Below are positions 25,781-39,200 of a stretch of 64,000 bases of DNA, one piece after another (position 1 is the stretch's first letter; every line of letters starts with the position of its first letter). The notes beneath the pieces are model-generated. The model was given only the letters and a program-made list of their open reading frames with translations, was not told the DNA's origin and did not search any database. This stretch comes from Eudromia elegans (Eukaryota; Chordata; Aves; Tinamiformes; Tinamidae): contig PTEX01000196.1 of assembly GCA_003342815.1 (NCBI GenBank), positions 108,576 to 172,575 on the forward strand, in the 5' to 3' direction. The translations under genes and the position numbers were made by a program.

Positions 25781-28700
25781 AAGTAGTAAATGTAGTAAAT
25801 GAAAAAGTAGTAAAAGATCAGCTAAGTTTGTTTCTCATATTGAGCATGTGTGTATGTGATTGCGTTTATAAGCTTTTCATGCAAATCATTTGAACAGGTT
25901 TTGGTTTACAATGTTTGATTCTTTGATGAAGAGATGTAAGCCCTGTGACTACCTTTTTAAAGAATGAGCCATTATCACTGCTCTTTACTGTAGTTTATGT
26001 GTTTGGAACATACGGTTGAAATTAAAATGAACAAAAGTTTCTTGGTTCTGTTCTGTAGCTGCAATGATCCAGTATTGAGTCTGTAGTGCCAAGGAGAAAT
26101 TGTTCGATCAGTAGTGCCAAAAAAGAAGTTACTAACTATAACACTCAAGATGGGTATTGGCGGAACTGAAATCTTAAGGATGTCTTTTGCTTAAATTGTT
26201 TTTTCTCTTCTTAACATGTGATGTGTCTCAAAAATCCTACATTGTTGTGAGAGAGCTGGTATAAATTTTTACCTGATGATCAGTGTTTTGCTGCATAGTG
26301 AAGCTCCTTGATGATGATGATGATGAGTATTTGAAATCCTTTGTCAGTGAGGATGCCCATCTAAATGTTCATATGGTCTGTTATGCTCCGTTATGTTTGT
26401 GTAAACCTGGGATAAACTTTCAGCCCATGCTCGATTTCTATATGCTGTAGAGAGCAGAGTCTGGTCAAAAATGTTTCCTTGTCCGGTCCAAAAAAAAAAA
26501 AAAATCTTGCAGTTTGCAAAAGAGATGTCTCATAATTCAGCCAATTGAGACCAACCATAATTACAGCTTATTCCTCAGGTGAAAATCTCCCAAATGTTTA
26601 ACCTGTGGTTCTGCACCCTTCCAATATTTGCCCCTAATAATTATGTGCAATTTAGATTCCAGCCTTGAGCCTCATGGAAGCAGGAGTATTGCTGCTCCCT
26701 CTCGTGATGGTTTTGTGTTTCTGTTGCTTGGCATCTTCCTTAGAAGAGGCCTGCGAAAGCTCTACCGAGTGGCAACAGGAAAACTGGATCTAAGCTCCCT
26801 GTGTTTCACAGTAGATTATGCATGGGTGCTTGTTACTGCTGCATCCCCTAAATTAGTTGTTAAAGTGAATTTCTCGGTGAACCCAAGATGGAACAGCTTT
26901 GCAATGAAGAAGAAAGAACTCAAAATGTGTGTGCTTCTTAATTTCTGTGCAAAAGCTATTAAATATATTAAAAAAAAATTTTTTTCCCCTGAGCAGAATC
27001 CTCCATCAAGTGAATTTACCTGGAAATAATGACGTTTGTGCTTCTAACCTCCTTAGTCTTTTCACATTCCTCCATATTCCAATAGGGGAGTAATCAGGAT
27101 TTTTTTTCTGTTTGTTTGGGTTTTTTTATTAAAAAAAAAACCAACAAATTTGGTCTATTTGCATTAGGTATGTTCTTTTATAACGCTGGGTCACAACTTT
27201 TCTTTTGTTTATGCTGTGCTTTAGTATTAATCATGATTATGATCACAACTTTCAATGAGTATAAAGTGACACAAAACAAATGCTAGCAGGAGATTTAGAA
27301 ATTGAGGGCCCAGGGAAATTTTGTGATTTCAGCGTCCACAGTGGGTGATCCGAATATTAAATTAAGTCATTGTAATTGCAGTTCAATTTTTTTCTCAAAT
27401 TTTCCAATATTTCAACCTTTCAAAGGCATAGACTTTTTTGACTGTGTTTTTCAGTAAGTTATGCTGATGATTGAATTTCATTGGTAGAAGACTTTCTTAA
27501 GGTCCAGCCTAACTTTTTTTCCTTCTAAGTAATTCCTTCAGGCTAAGTAATCCCAGATGTCTATGGAGGTCTGCTAATTATCTTGACTTTACAATGAGGT
27601 TAATACTAGGACAACTAGGTACTTTAAAGGTGAGCCGAAGATGGATGAGGTTCACTCTTGGTTCACAGTGGTAAGCCCGGCCTGAGACATAGCCAGAGGT
27701 CCCCTTTAGAGCTCTTGGGCTCAGGTTCCAAGACGTGAGCCTGCCCAGATTCCCATGCGACCACATGAGTGCCTGCAGAAACTTCAAAGCTTCCTCTTGG
27801 CCTTGTGAATGCACTAGTTGGAAGGTGGTTGAGTCCTGGGGTGCATCATTTTTATAGCTGTTCCTGTGCCTGCTTAGCAGCTGTGTTGGACATGTGGCTG
27901 GAGAGGATAAGCATGTTGCCTAGAGCCATGTGGTGGTTTACTTAAAACTACAAGGAGATTCTACATTACTGCCTTTGTAGGGCCTTGGGCATTGCAGCAT
28001 GCTGGGAAACTCTGTTTTCTGACATAGGATGGAGGTGCAGCAGTGTGATGGCCTAGCTGTGTGGGAAGGGGCAGCTTTGGGCTGCTGAGCGTGGGTGCTG
28101 CGGGATAGCTCTGTGCAAGTGCTGCAGTATTCGATGCAAGCTCTGCTAATAGTATTCAGGAGGTTAAGGACAGTAAATGTCCAAATGCGAAATACAAATG
28201 AAAATTGCAAAGAATTATTTGGGGAAGTTCATGGGATGGGATAGTGTTTTTGTATTTTTAAATAAGTTATTGATACTCCTTAAGAAAAGACTTGCCGTGT
28301 CCTATAATCTCTACTGCTAATACTACTGTCCTTGCAGTATTCCTCCTTGGGCATGTCCATCCCATGAAATATTACTCTTTTCTATGTAATCATTTTGTTG
28401 GTTAACCATAATGCTAGTTAATGCAAGGAAAAAGGAAGATTAATTATCCTGCATTTTCAAAGTTAATATTTCTGTCTAGAGGTTGGCCAATTAAAAGGAA
28501 GTTTGTTACACCCTTCTGGGGAGGACTGAGAACTGTCTCAGTCAAAAGCTTTCAGTAACCGCATCCAGTGTGTGACCTAATGTTTCTTAAGTAATAGCAC
28601 AGAATAAAATCCATAGTGCATTTGTGTTGACTTTTGCTCTTCTGTCCCATCAGAGATTTCATTGTGTAAAATGTTATATTTTAACATGATATGCCAGCTA

Positions 28701-29258
28701 CTGGGACACCCTATGGAGATAATATTATTTTTACCCTTGTGTACTTTTCTAATGTTTATTTACAGAAGCAAAAATAATTTTTAAAGTTAGTAAGTTGTGC
28801 CAAAGTGTACCTTGCACAGAGTCTTTACATTTTATTAAATAATTTTTTAAAAAATATTTGCACAAGATATATGAAATTTGTTTCCATGGTAGACACACTG
28901 CTTTTTTTATTTAACTAAATTAAGCAGAACCAGTGCTTCTTTTTGCTTTAATGTAGATAAGGCCTTAAGTGAGAAAGCTGTTGCTTCATAATATGGAGAT
29001 TATTCTGTGTTTGCTCAGAAGATTAGGCTATAAGACTTCTAGGGTTATGATATAAAATATTTTGCAAGTCTCTGTACCCTAATATGTGAGAAGTACCTGT
29101 GGATTCCTTTGGGTGGAAAGCTCTTATTCTCTCATTAGAAAGAGTGCCTTATCTATTGACATAGTGCTTCTACTCTTCTCCTCTTGGCTGTTATATATAA
29201 TTTAAAAGCAGCACCCAAAAGTTGAGGAAAATTCTGACATTATTCTCCTTACTTCCAG
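25781..29258. other. Intronic DNA between the CR1 and the first C1 exon
   Basis: This is AT-rich sequence with a GTAGTAAAT-type short repeat just outside the CR1 (25782-25815), a (GAT)5 run at 26310-26326, and an A15 run at 26490-26504. A 133-codon open frame at 26628-27029 has no recognisable domain and is not supported as a gene. The last 20 bases before 29259 form a pyrimidine-rich acceptor tract ending in TTCCAG. Confidence 0.6.
26310..26326. repeat. (GAT)5 microsatellite
   Basis: Five perfect GAT units plus GA. It is a short intronic trinucleotide repeat. Confidence 0.85.
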
Positions 29259-29370
29259 CCTGGTAAAGCAGCTTCAAGTTCTCACACCTTCAAAAATAAG
29301 ACCTTTAAGAAATCTAAAATTTGTGGAATCTGTAAGCAGGCAATCGACAACCAAGGCATTTCATGCAAAG
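29259..29370 (+). CDS. Tensin-family exon, N-terminal half of C1 zinc finger
   Basis: This 112-nt exon is bounded by an acceptor (CTCCTTACTTCCAG, ending at 29258) and a perfect donor (AAAG|GTGAGT at 29371). It encodes 37 codons plus one base, beginning PGKAASSSHTFKNKTFKKSK and continuing through ICGICKQAIDNQGISCK. It supplies the first His (the 9th codon), the CxxC pair (22nd and 25th) and the next Cys (36th) of a C1 domain. In tensins the C1 domain precedes the phosphatase-like/C2 module that acts at focal adhesions. The C-x10-C loop is shorter than in diacylglycerol-binding C1 domains (x13-14), so a structural or protein-binding role is more likely than phorbol/DAG binding. By recall the closest relatives are C1-containing isoforms of TNS1, TNS2 and TNS3; I cannot choose the paralogue with certainty. 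The upstream reading frame enters in phase 0. Confidence 0.9.
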
Positions 29371-32300
29371 GTGAGTAACATATGAGCTCTGTTTACTTTC
29401 CTGCTGTTCTAAAGCAACTAATTTTATACTAGTATTAAGTTTCCAGAAATCCATGATGGTGGAATTCCCCCTGGACTAAATATGTATGTTACCTCAGCTT
29501 ATTTCCTACTTTTCCAGAACATTATGTGCCTTCTTTTCCTTTAATAGTAGGTAGTTGGGCATGTCTAAAGAAGTGATTTAGTAACTGTGCTTTCCAGGAA
29601 GGTTGCAGGATACGATGGTGCTCCTGCTAGGAACATGTGTGTGAATGAGCGGTGCGTGCACAGCGAATAACAGCTGGAATTCAGCTTCCCACTGAGGAAG
29701 TGACCCCGGCTCGCTGAGGCATGAAGGCTTTCTCCACATCGATTGGATAAAATTCGGAGGAGCAGCCATCTATTTATTTATTTCGCTTTTCCCAGTTGCA
29801 TTGTGTTCTCGGGTTTCAATTCTGTCCTATGGTAAAATCTAGAGCTTATTGAAAAGACTGTCCTGGACACACATATTGCAGCTGCCTCTGACATTGCCGG
29901 CTCTTTAGGGCTCTTTGCCCTCATTTGATCTTCCCCCTAGTTGCCTCCCTTTTGGCAACTGCAAAATCTTACCTGGGCGCAGGATGTGTGTATTATGTGG
30001 CAGGGAGGAACAGAGAGGAAGGCAGTGCTACATGTGGGCACATGAGCAGTAATGCACCCTACGATGGGTTCAGCGCCCAGTTGCATTGTGGCCTTTTCTT
30101 TTGGCACAGAGAAGGAGGCCAGTGATGGAGGCATTTGGCAGCAGGATCCCACAGGGGCACAGTAGAGGAGAAGGACATGAGCTTTGAAGACCTCTGTGTT
30201 TTTGCAAATGGCTTGAGATCTGTCTGGATCCCAGGAGCCTTTGTGGGAGCAGGACCTGGCCATGCAGAAGCGAGTGCACTTGCCGCTCTCCATGGAATAG
30301 CTGTGGGAAGAACCTTAGGTGGAAGTATATCTTGGAAAAGCTCAATAGGTGCTTTCTGCATGTTTTCCCGGAGCAGGATCCACTGTGCTGGTTTAAGTCT
30401 GCTTAATGATCAATTCCTGTGTTTCTGTGTTAATAAGTGAGTCTATTTGCCATGTACATGGTTTGCCTTCCAGTAAGAGAACGTTTTTGTCTGTTCATCA
30501 GAAGCATAGCTGCTGTTTCACTTTGAGATATTAGCACCACTTTCTGGTTCTAAATGGATCACTTTTCTCTGTCTCCTCCCTCATACTTTCCTGTATTTGT
30601 CAAACACCCTAGGATCCCTCTGAGAGGGTAATGAGAGACCAGGGCATGGATGAATGAGGCCTTTTTGTTGTGTGTGTGATGCTGAACTCAGATACAGACT
30701 ATGCCAAGACCAGTTAAATGTACAATGCCGCTTATTCACTATTACTGTAGTGATCTCTGGAGTAGAAGTTAGGTTTGTATCTTAAACATACCTCTTCTGT
30801 CAGTTTTCCCAGAGCTTGGCTCATACTTCCTAGTATATACTTGTTTTCAGCTTGGCAAAAGTTATTGTTGCCCTGAATCTGTGAGAGAATGTAAGAAGAG
30901 GTGTACAAGGAAAGATCCAGCAATTTTAAGCAACAGGCTTTGTTGGTAGGTGTGAATATTTTGACAGTTTTTCAGTCTTTGCAGTCCAGATCTGGATGTG
31001 CACTAAAGCGATATCAAAGTGACCTGACCTCCATGCATTTTACTGCATGTCTTATAGTTGGCCCGTGAGATCATGATGATTCTGAGCAAATTCTTTTGCC
31101 CTGTTGTGGAGCAGTTTTGATTCAAATAAAGAAATATTGTTTGTCAGGGTAATTAAGATTTCTGGCAAGAATTTCAGGAGTAACTCTTTGGTAATATTGT
31201 GTAGCCCCTGGTGTTGATGCCAGCACCATGCCTCTAGGCTGTGGTATATTTTGGTTGACCGCTTTGTACTTGTGGAATGTTGGCAACAAAAGGAGTTGAG
31301 TGGAGTGCAGTGATGATGCTGGGTAGTTAGTGTTTGACAGGAGTGCATTTGTACTTTAACTTGCAACATGGACTTTATACAGCAGAGGTTTTGGAAAAGG
31401 TAGAACTGCAAGTTGTCCCTTCCCTTGCTAGCTCTGCAGTACTTAGAATGAACTCCAATACACTGAAACACTTAATATGAGGAAAAAGAAACCAACTGTT
31501 TCAGAGCCAAATTCTGGTGCTGCAGCTTCTGTAGTTCCCCTTGAAGTTTCTGGATAAAAGAGAGCAAGTCTTTCTCTGAAACTGGCACTGGAGGGAGAAG
31601 GGGAAAATAAAGACTTTAGTTAAAAACAGATAAAGTTCCTTTGTGTATTAATGAGAAAATCTTGCTTTTTAATAGTTTGTCCTCCGAAAATAATAGGTCT
31701 TTGTACAGACTGCAGGTTCCTTCCAGACTATAATATCTTATCAGCTAAAATAAAGCTATGTGTCAATAGAAAGGAGACAAGGAGAAAAGGCTCCAGGTTG
31801 GTCACTCTATAGTATTTAGTGTTTATCTAGCAATGAATCATCTGCTTGTTTTAAGAAGAAAAGCCATAACGGGGTGTTGTAATGGTTAGGTAAGTTTTCT
31901 TTAGTATGTGGCACTCATTGTTCGGATGTGCGTTTATCTGTCTCTCATAAAATGTGTGTCCTTTGTTAGTATCCTGCTCTGAATGCCTTGCCAAAAATTT
32001 TCCCTGGAAAATGAGCGATTGACTCACAAAGGGACGCCTGAATGATGATGTTGCTTTGTCCTCATAAACTCCACCTCAGTGAGGCCTATGTGGCAACAGT
32101 GATTTGGTTCTTAATGAGCCCTACAAAAGAGATAGCACGAGGAAAGGAGGATTCAAAGAGGTGGGGGAGCCTGCATGCCTCTGTGCCTGCTAAAGGCAGT
32201 TGTAGCTTGGCTTCAGCCAGAACCATGTGGCATTTTATTATGCAGTAAGAGCAGGCAGCTGTTGATTTCTGCCCATGGAGTGACTGCATATTTTGCAGTA

Positions 32301-35300
32301 AACTGAGGACGTCCCTATCTCTTTCAAGCACCATCTCAAATTTAGTAAAGGACTGGTTTTTTGAGCTCTGATTCGATACTTTCATCTTTCGCTGCAGTTT
32401 AATTCAGAACAAAACAGATATGCATCTTATTTGTACACATTGGCGTAGTTATCCAAGGAGTTGACTAACAGTGTTACCAAAAAACCTTCAATTCTTTTTC
32501 TCTATGTTTAATCTAGAACCTCCAGCCACTCTACAGATCAGAGATCAGGATTTGAAGACAGTGGCAGCTGTTTTCCTTCTAAAGAGATTGGGTATTTTCT
32601 TTTGAAATTCACTAGCTTGGTTGTGATGATACTTGTGATGAAGGTGAGTGATCTCACTTTCAGTTAGCGTTCCCTGGTGCAAAGGATCCTTTGTATTTCG
32701 TCAAATATTGTTAATTGCTTTTGGCAAGACAAAACATACTGTTTCATTGAGACTGATGTGGGAGTGACAAACCTCTGCTGGGACCTGTTCATGCATGCTC
32801 TGTGTGTGTGTATGTAAATATACACATATGTAATCTTATCTGCATAGCAAGTGGTTTTAAATATTCTCTCTTTCAATGAGTTCTAAGTTCAGTAACAGCA
32901 TATTAATATCTTAAAAATGTGCAAAGCATGTCTATGGTTAGCAACAGCTTTGGCAAGTAAACTTGGAGCATAAGCTAGAAATGCAAAAGGAATTTGCATC
33001 CTGCCTGGGTCAGTGACATGACAGTTGCCTCTAAATGGGTGAGCGTGGAATGTATTTGTGTGGAGGGATGTTTATTTGTGCTACTCAAGTGCCTTGGAGT
33101 TCTGCTTAGGAAACAAGGGCCCATTTTGCCATATATTTCATAGATGCATTTCATAAGGTCTGTATATTTTTAATTCTGGCAATAAGCATACTGCTATAGT
33201 TATCCTAATATTGTAGTGAGGCTGAACCTTGAGATAATCACAAGGCTGACATCAACGTAAAAGAGTTTTCCTTTAGATCATTCCCGCTTTCTGAAAGATG
33301 TCTGCAAGCACACCTCTATGTTCTCTTGAGCACTGATACAGCAAATTGCATTGGCTCGGGTGAGAATATTTTAAAGTGATTTAAGCGGATTCAGTTAATA
33401 TTCTTAATGGTGTATCTCCTACATGCATGACTGAGACTTTAAGGAATGGAAAAATAAACAAACCAGAAAAGCTTATTTTTCTAAGTAGTTAATTAGATTC
33501 AAATTGAAACGATGTGGTGTTTTACGAAATTGAGGCCTAGAATTTCCTTTTGCTAGTGTTGATGGTTTTGGTTACCACCAGCATCTGATGTTACAACAAA
33601 CAGACGTCATAGCAGCCTCATGGAAGCCAGCTACTCTGGCTGGGATCATGGGTGCCCAGGCAGGGTTGTGAGAGGGACCAGGCTCTACCATAATTCCTCA
33701 TCTGACCATCAGCCTCACGTGTGGCATCTGGGAGGGTGGCCAAGCAAGGCTGCGTTCTGGCAACAGCTTGAGTGTTTTTTGAGACCTGAGCAGAGCTTGT
33801 CCGGGACACAGGGCTCAGGACTGAGCAGAAGAATGCCTCTCGAGGCCTAGGAAGGTCAGCCCCTCTTGGCCAGACACACTAAACAGCAGCTTCCAGCGTG
33901 GTAATAAAGTGACCTCTAGTACAACTGTACAAGTCGAGTATCTACTTCTCCGTGTGGAGCTTAGATGCAGAAATGTGCAAGTTGTGGCACGGTTGCAGCA
34001 CAGGCATGAAAGGCAGTGATGCTTACTGGAGTATGCAGAGATGCAGGGAAGGCTGCTGTAATTCGCTGGCATTACACAAATGGCAGATAAGCATCCTTGC
34101 TGAAACCCAACTCTAGGGAGCTAAGGGAAGTTTTAATCCTGACATCCTGTTGCTGGTGTGTTGTTACCACAGAGGGAATTAGAAGGGAGAGTTTTGACAT
34201 CAATGTCTAAGGTAAGTTCCTGCTCACTTAAAAATGAATATACATACATAAAAAGAAAAACCCACAAGTGAAAAACTCTTTTGAGATATTTATTGTAGCA
34301 TCCAGGTGACATCCCAGATACCAGATCATGCTTGAGAAAGTTGTCTGTAGTGAAAACATGAGCTCTGTGTTTGTTTACCTCATCATGATAAGGACCAAGC
34401 TAGTTACCCCAGGATTTGGTCTGTAGTTCTGAAATCTATTTTAAATCTAAAGTTCAAAACACTAAGGTTTTTGAAAAGCTGCAGCTTTTGTTCATAACAG
34501 TTGATGAATTAAAGAAATGAAGTCAAAGTGATTTTTCTAGCTTTCCAGGAACACCTGGATCATTAAGTCAGTTTGAAAATTTAACCTGCTTGAAGGAAAC
34601 TCAAAACTCCCAAAAGGAAATTGTACTGAAGGTAGAATATCTTCTGTAGCACCAAAATTGCCAAAAGACTAGTGTATAATGCCACTGTGATGAGTGTGGT
34701 ATGCCAAATATAGAGAGTAACCACAGAGTAAATCCACATGCATTTGGATAAAACCCCACACTTCTAAAGGGCTTCAAATCCAGGAGGAAAAAAAACAAAA
34801 AGAGCCAGGAGAAACCCAGAGAAGATAAGACTCAAACAAGCAAAGAGATATTTAGGAAGTAATGCTCATTTTTTTTTTTCTCTAGTACATAAATAAATCT
34901 TCAAGAAACTAATCTGGGCCACAAATATAGCTCCCTTTGGATCTATTGAGGGTCTGAACCCTGGAAATAGGTAAAAAGGAGAGTTGTGAGCTGATTTTAA
35001 GCAAAATTGCCTTCTGTTGCATAAAAAATTACCCTTGAAAGGTAAATGTCTATAGCTGTGTAAGTTCTCAAAGGAGCACATCAATGACTTCCTTTGCATA
35101 ACCTATGATGTTTTCTTTTCTTGGTAAAGGTCTTTGTCACTTCTGTTTTTTTAAGAACAGCCCTGAATAAAAACAAACTGGCCCCTTAGGTTTGCCCACA
35201 AATTTAACAGCTTAGTTTTTATTGACATAGGTTTAGAAGACTATGTATGATCTTAGCTTAACCAAAAAATGTTCTGTTTTTGAGATCTTAGGCATGCTAC

Positions 35301-36009
35301 TTTCCCAGATCTTTTGATATTGTCTTTACCTGCACTATCTGCAACTGGGTGAAAAACCTCAGCCAGAGGGAGGAGATCTAAATATAATCCCAATTTCCAG
35401 AATGAAAGTTTAATAATTTGCTATCTGACATGTGAGTGTTTATTTTACGAAGATGAAAAAAGTTGCTCTGTGTTTATTTTTGTTTATTTGTTTATAGCAT
35501 GTGGAAATATTTTTTCACTAATCTTCTGCTGTTGTAAGAGCATCTATGGAGAATTAAAAAAAAAAAGACAGGAGTTTTCAGGAGGCTGCTAAATTGATGA
35601 AGTTAGAATATAAATTCCATAGCAAGATCAGTAGGAAACTTGGTGGTCGGGATACTTTCTACAGAGTATGAAGAAAGTAGGAATAAAGAAAAAGGAGAGC
35701 CAAATATTGCAGTATTAATGCCAACATATTTTTCTATCACTAATGTTTTTTCCACTTCTATGACAACTTCTGCAGCAAGTAGAATATGCAGGAAAGCTTA
35801 TTGATGACAGTATACCCACCCCTAGAAAAAATGTGCATATTGCATTGATTTCCCATAACCATCTTTTAATTTTTATGTTCAAATAACAAGCAAACAATCC
35901 AAAAAACATCTACAAGCCCTCTTACAGGGAGTACTGGGAATGTTAGTCAGATAAATGGACAATGTTTGACTGAAAGTGAAAACCAAATGAAAATCTAAAA
36001 AGATAGTTG
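29371..36009. other. Intronic DNA, first part of the 13.2-kb intron
   Basis: The donor GTGAGT at 29371 opens this intron. The sequence is AT-rich with no CR1 in this part. A slightly GC-richer zone at about 29880-30300 and another at 33590-33850 give several overlapping open frames on both strands (100-120 codons). A minus-strand frame of 139 codons lies at 31052-31471. None has a recognisable domain, and no exon is supported. Confidence 0.6.
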
Positions 36010-36276
36010 GAGCGATAGGACTAGAAGAAGCGGCCACAAACTGAATCGTCAAAAGTTCCACCGGAACTTAAGAAAGAATTTCTTAACAGTGAGGGTGACA
36101 GAGCCCTGGAACAGGCTGCCCAGAGAGGTGGTGGAGTCTCCTTCTTTGGAGATCTTCAAAACCCGCCTGGACATCACCCTGTGCCCTGTGCTCTGGGTGT
36201 CCCTGCCTGTGCAGGGGGATTGGACTAGATGACCTCTAGAGGTCCCTTCCAACCTTAAGTGTTCTGTGATTCTGTA
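36010..36276 (+). mobile_element. CR1 LINE 3' fragment, plus strand
   Basis: This is a short, 5'-truncated CR1 copy comprising only the 3' end. It starts at about 36010 with text like GATAGGACTAGAAGAAGCGG. It continues through the conserved blocks CCCTGGAACAGGCTGCCCAG at about 36103, GTGGAGTCTCCTTC and TTGGACTAGATGACCTCTAG, and ends in the family tail GTTCTGTGATTCTGTA. No coding capacity remains. It lies in the same orientation as the host gene. Confidence 0.95.
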
Positions 36277-39200
36277 CGGCAACTGACCCAGCAGATGGTG
36301 CTGCCATAATATGATTGTTATTCTTGCCAACATCTTTAGCACATGATACTGATAAATTCTTAAAAATAGAAACTCTTCTGCAACTGAAACCTAGTGTTTC
36401 TTAGTAGGGGACTCTCCCTCCTCTCTAGACTCAAAGGTATTTCTGTCATCTTTTAATACTGCAGTTAATTATTTCTGTGTGCTTACTTTTCCTTTTCATT
36501 TGGGATCTTTATTTTGTGCTGTGTTGCTGCGGAGCTGGTAGGGATGTGTCAGTGGAAGAGTGCACGTGTGTGGTGATGGGAGTGTATTCTAATCTTCTCA
36601 TCACAATTTTTTGTGATCATATCTCATCAGAAAATAAACCTCAGCCAAGCTGCAAAGTTCTGCTCTTACCATTTTCCTTTATTCTGTTTTTAGAAAGGAC
36701 ACACAAGATTGATTAATTGTCTTTGTGTCTGTTGTTTATGTTAGAGTGTAATTTTAGTCTTGGTAAATTAGTGGATGCTTTAGCATTTGTTGAGGGGCCT
36801 AGAAATTACCCTGGTCGTATCTGTAGCTCACTGTGTGAGCCTATGTGCATGAGCAACGTTATTGTGGTGACTTTATGTGGCTTTGTTGTGAAGCTATAGC
36901 AAAGCTCCCATTGAATTCCACAGAACTGGAATTGGACTCTGTTATGTCCTGGAGTTATCTTAAATCTCTTTCTACAAGTAGAGAACTAACAAAAGGAGTG
37001 TATTAACTTTAGAGTTCATCTTGACATTAGAAAAATTACTTGAATGTTCCAAGAGACAATATATGATGTGATTCTGAATATTCATAGCAGACTTTTGAAA
37101 ACTATAAATAGGGATGTTCTTAGTGCTTATTTTTTCTTCTCTGTTGAAATGCATGTGACTCAGAGTTCAGTAAAAAAAAAAAAAAAGACAAAAGTATTTT
37201 TAGTGGTTGGTTTATGCTCTTAAACAGAGAGTCTGAGATACTAAAGAAGGAAAAAATTCTGTTAGTTTTAAGTAGTTATTTGAAAATAGTTTATGTGGAT
37301 AATTCTAGTCTTTAAAAAAGGCAAAAAGAAAGGTGGAATAGTTGCCTGATGCATAATTTAACTCATCCATTATCATGGATGAATTAAAGCAATGAATAGG
37401 TTTACTGTGGCAACTGCTGTGTTTATCCTGTGCTGGGAGCTTGCCTGCGCCTGTCACAAGGGTTGCATGTAGTTCTGAGTGTATTGCAGGTAGAGTGTTG
37501 AATACAGATGATTGAGTGAATGTCTGTTTTACTTGAAACACTCTGTCTTCTAGCTAGAGGATACTGATTTGGTGCTTATTAGTATGCATTTGCATGTATT
37601 ATAATCCATGGAGTTTGTAAACTTATGAGAGATTGATTAATTTAATATGTGATTCTTCGGTATTAGCATCCAATGTTGTTTTATAAAAATGACCCTGCAT
37701 TATTCAGTGTACTCTTCTGTTTGATTTGCTCTTGGGAGAGCTTGTTTTGGTTTCAGATACCTTTCTGAACCAAGCTCAACCTGGAGAAGTTCTAGTCATG
37801 GTGGTTTTATGATGCACTTGTCAGAAGCCTTGATTCATTTTTCCTGTGGAATCAATGGCAGAGTGGGATCTTTAAAAACATTTGCTACAGGTAAGAGATA
37901 TTGCTTCGTAGTGGTATTGCTAGCTTAATTACCCCACTGGCCAGGCTTTTGCACTCATGTAGCTCCTTGACCCTCCTCTTTCAGCAAAATTATCTGAGAA
38001 GCCTGTGGAGTTGGGAAAGGTAAAAACTCAGTTGTAATTAAGCAAATCTTTTTATGTGCTTGCTTTGCATTCTTTTTAGTTGTGGGTTGTCAAGCGCTCC
38101 TGCCTTGATCTCTGAAACAGCATGTGCCTATTTTGGGGAAGTTGGGAGATGCTGAGGGAAAGAAACCCTCCTTCAAACAGCTAGGCCTGTGATCCAGTAG
38201 CCTTCTTTACGATTTTTCATCAGCAGGATAAAAATGAATAGCAAGACCTGGGAGGTACCTCTGTTCAGGACAAGTGAACTTTCCTAGTAATCCCTTAGAC
38301 GTTAAATTGAGGTGCATCTCTTAGGTTCTCTAATTTCTACCCTGAAGAGGATTTCTGAATTATGTTGTTTGTGCTTTTGCCATGGGTTGAGCTTACAAAA
38401 ATATGGAGAGTCACTTGATAAAACCTGTGACTTAAATGTGATCTTTTCCTTATGAGCTAAGCATGTTCTAGTAGTCATCACATGTACAGTGTAAGAATAT
38501 ATGGCCATACTGTGTGTTCAGGAGAGGGTAAAATGTGAACAGGTAAGCACTCGTCAATAAGAAAAGCTTCTGGTATTTGTCGTGGTGACTTTCCGGTGAA
38601 CTCCAGTGTATTTAGCAGCTCAGGTAAACCACAAATCATCCTGTCATTACCTTCCACAATACTCTGGGTTTTTTTGGTAAATACATTGCTATGGATTTTC
38701 AAAACACATCTTATGTGCATGACTAGTGTAAGAAACAGAACTGTAAGCTCATAAGAATTTTGGAGCTTGAATCTGAAAAACTTGATCGACTCTGCTTATT
38801 CTTCTGTCTACTCCCTGGTGGTAGTTCTGTTAACTTTGAGGAGTTAATGGTTTTTGTTTTGATCCATAGAAATGTGACTTTATTTTTCCCCTCTGGTTAA
38901 AACCGGATTCTCTGAGCTATTGTTTAGTGAATGTTTTGAAGTGTAGTAAATTGACTAAATATGGTGCGGCCGCTGTTTTGTTGCCAGCCAGATTGGGACA
39001 GTTGTTCTTGGAACTGATGCCAGGATTCTTGAACACAAATTTGGAAAGTCTGGTATTTGACCAGAGCCGATGTGTGGGATGCAGACATTCAGCTGTTGTG
39101 TTGAAGAGCCGAAGTAGCCTTGCCGAGTGTGACATTGATTAAATCCTCTGGACTGTTTCATCAGTTTTGAGCATTCTCATACGCAGAGGCAATTGGGCCG

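Noticed and set aside
26628-27029. 133-codon plus-strand open frame
   Set aside because: There is no recognisable domain, promoter or splice context. It ends in a lysine-rich stretch from A-rich sequence and is consistent with chance.
31052-31471. 139-codon minus-strand open frame
   Set aside because: Unusual His/Cys/Gln-rich composition but no domain pattern or conserved spacing. Chance is the simpler explanation.
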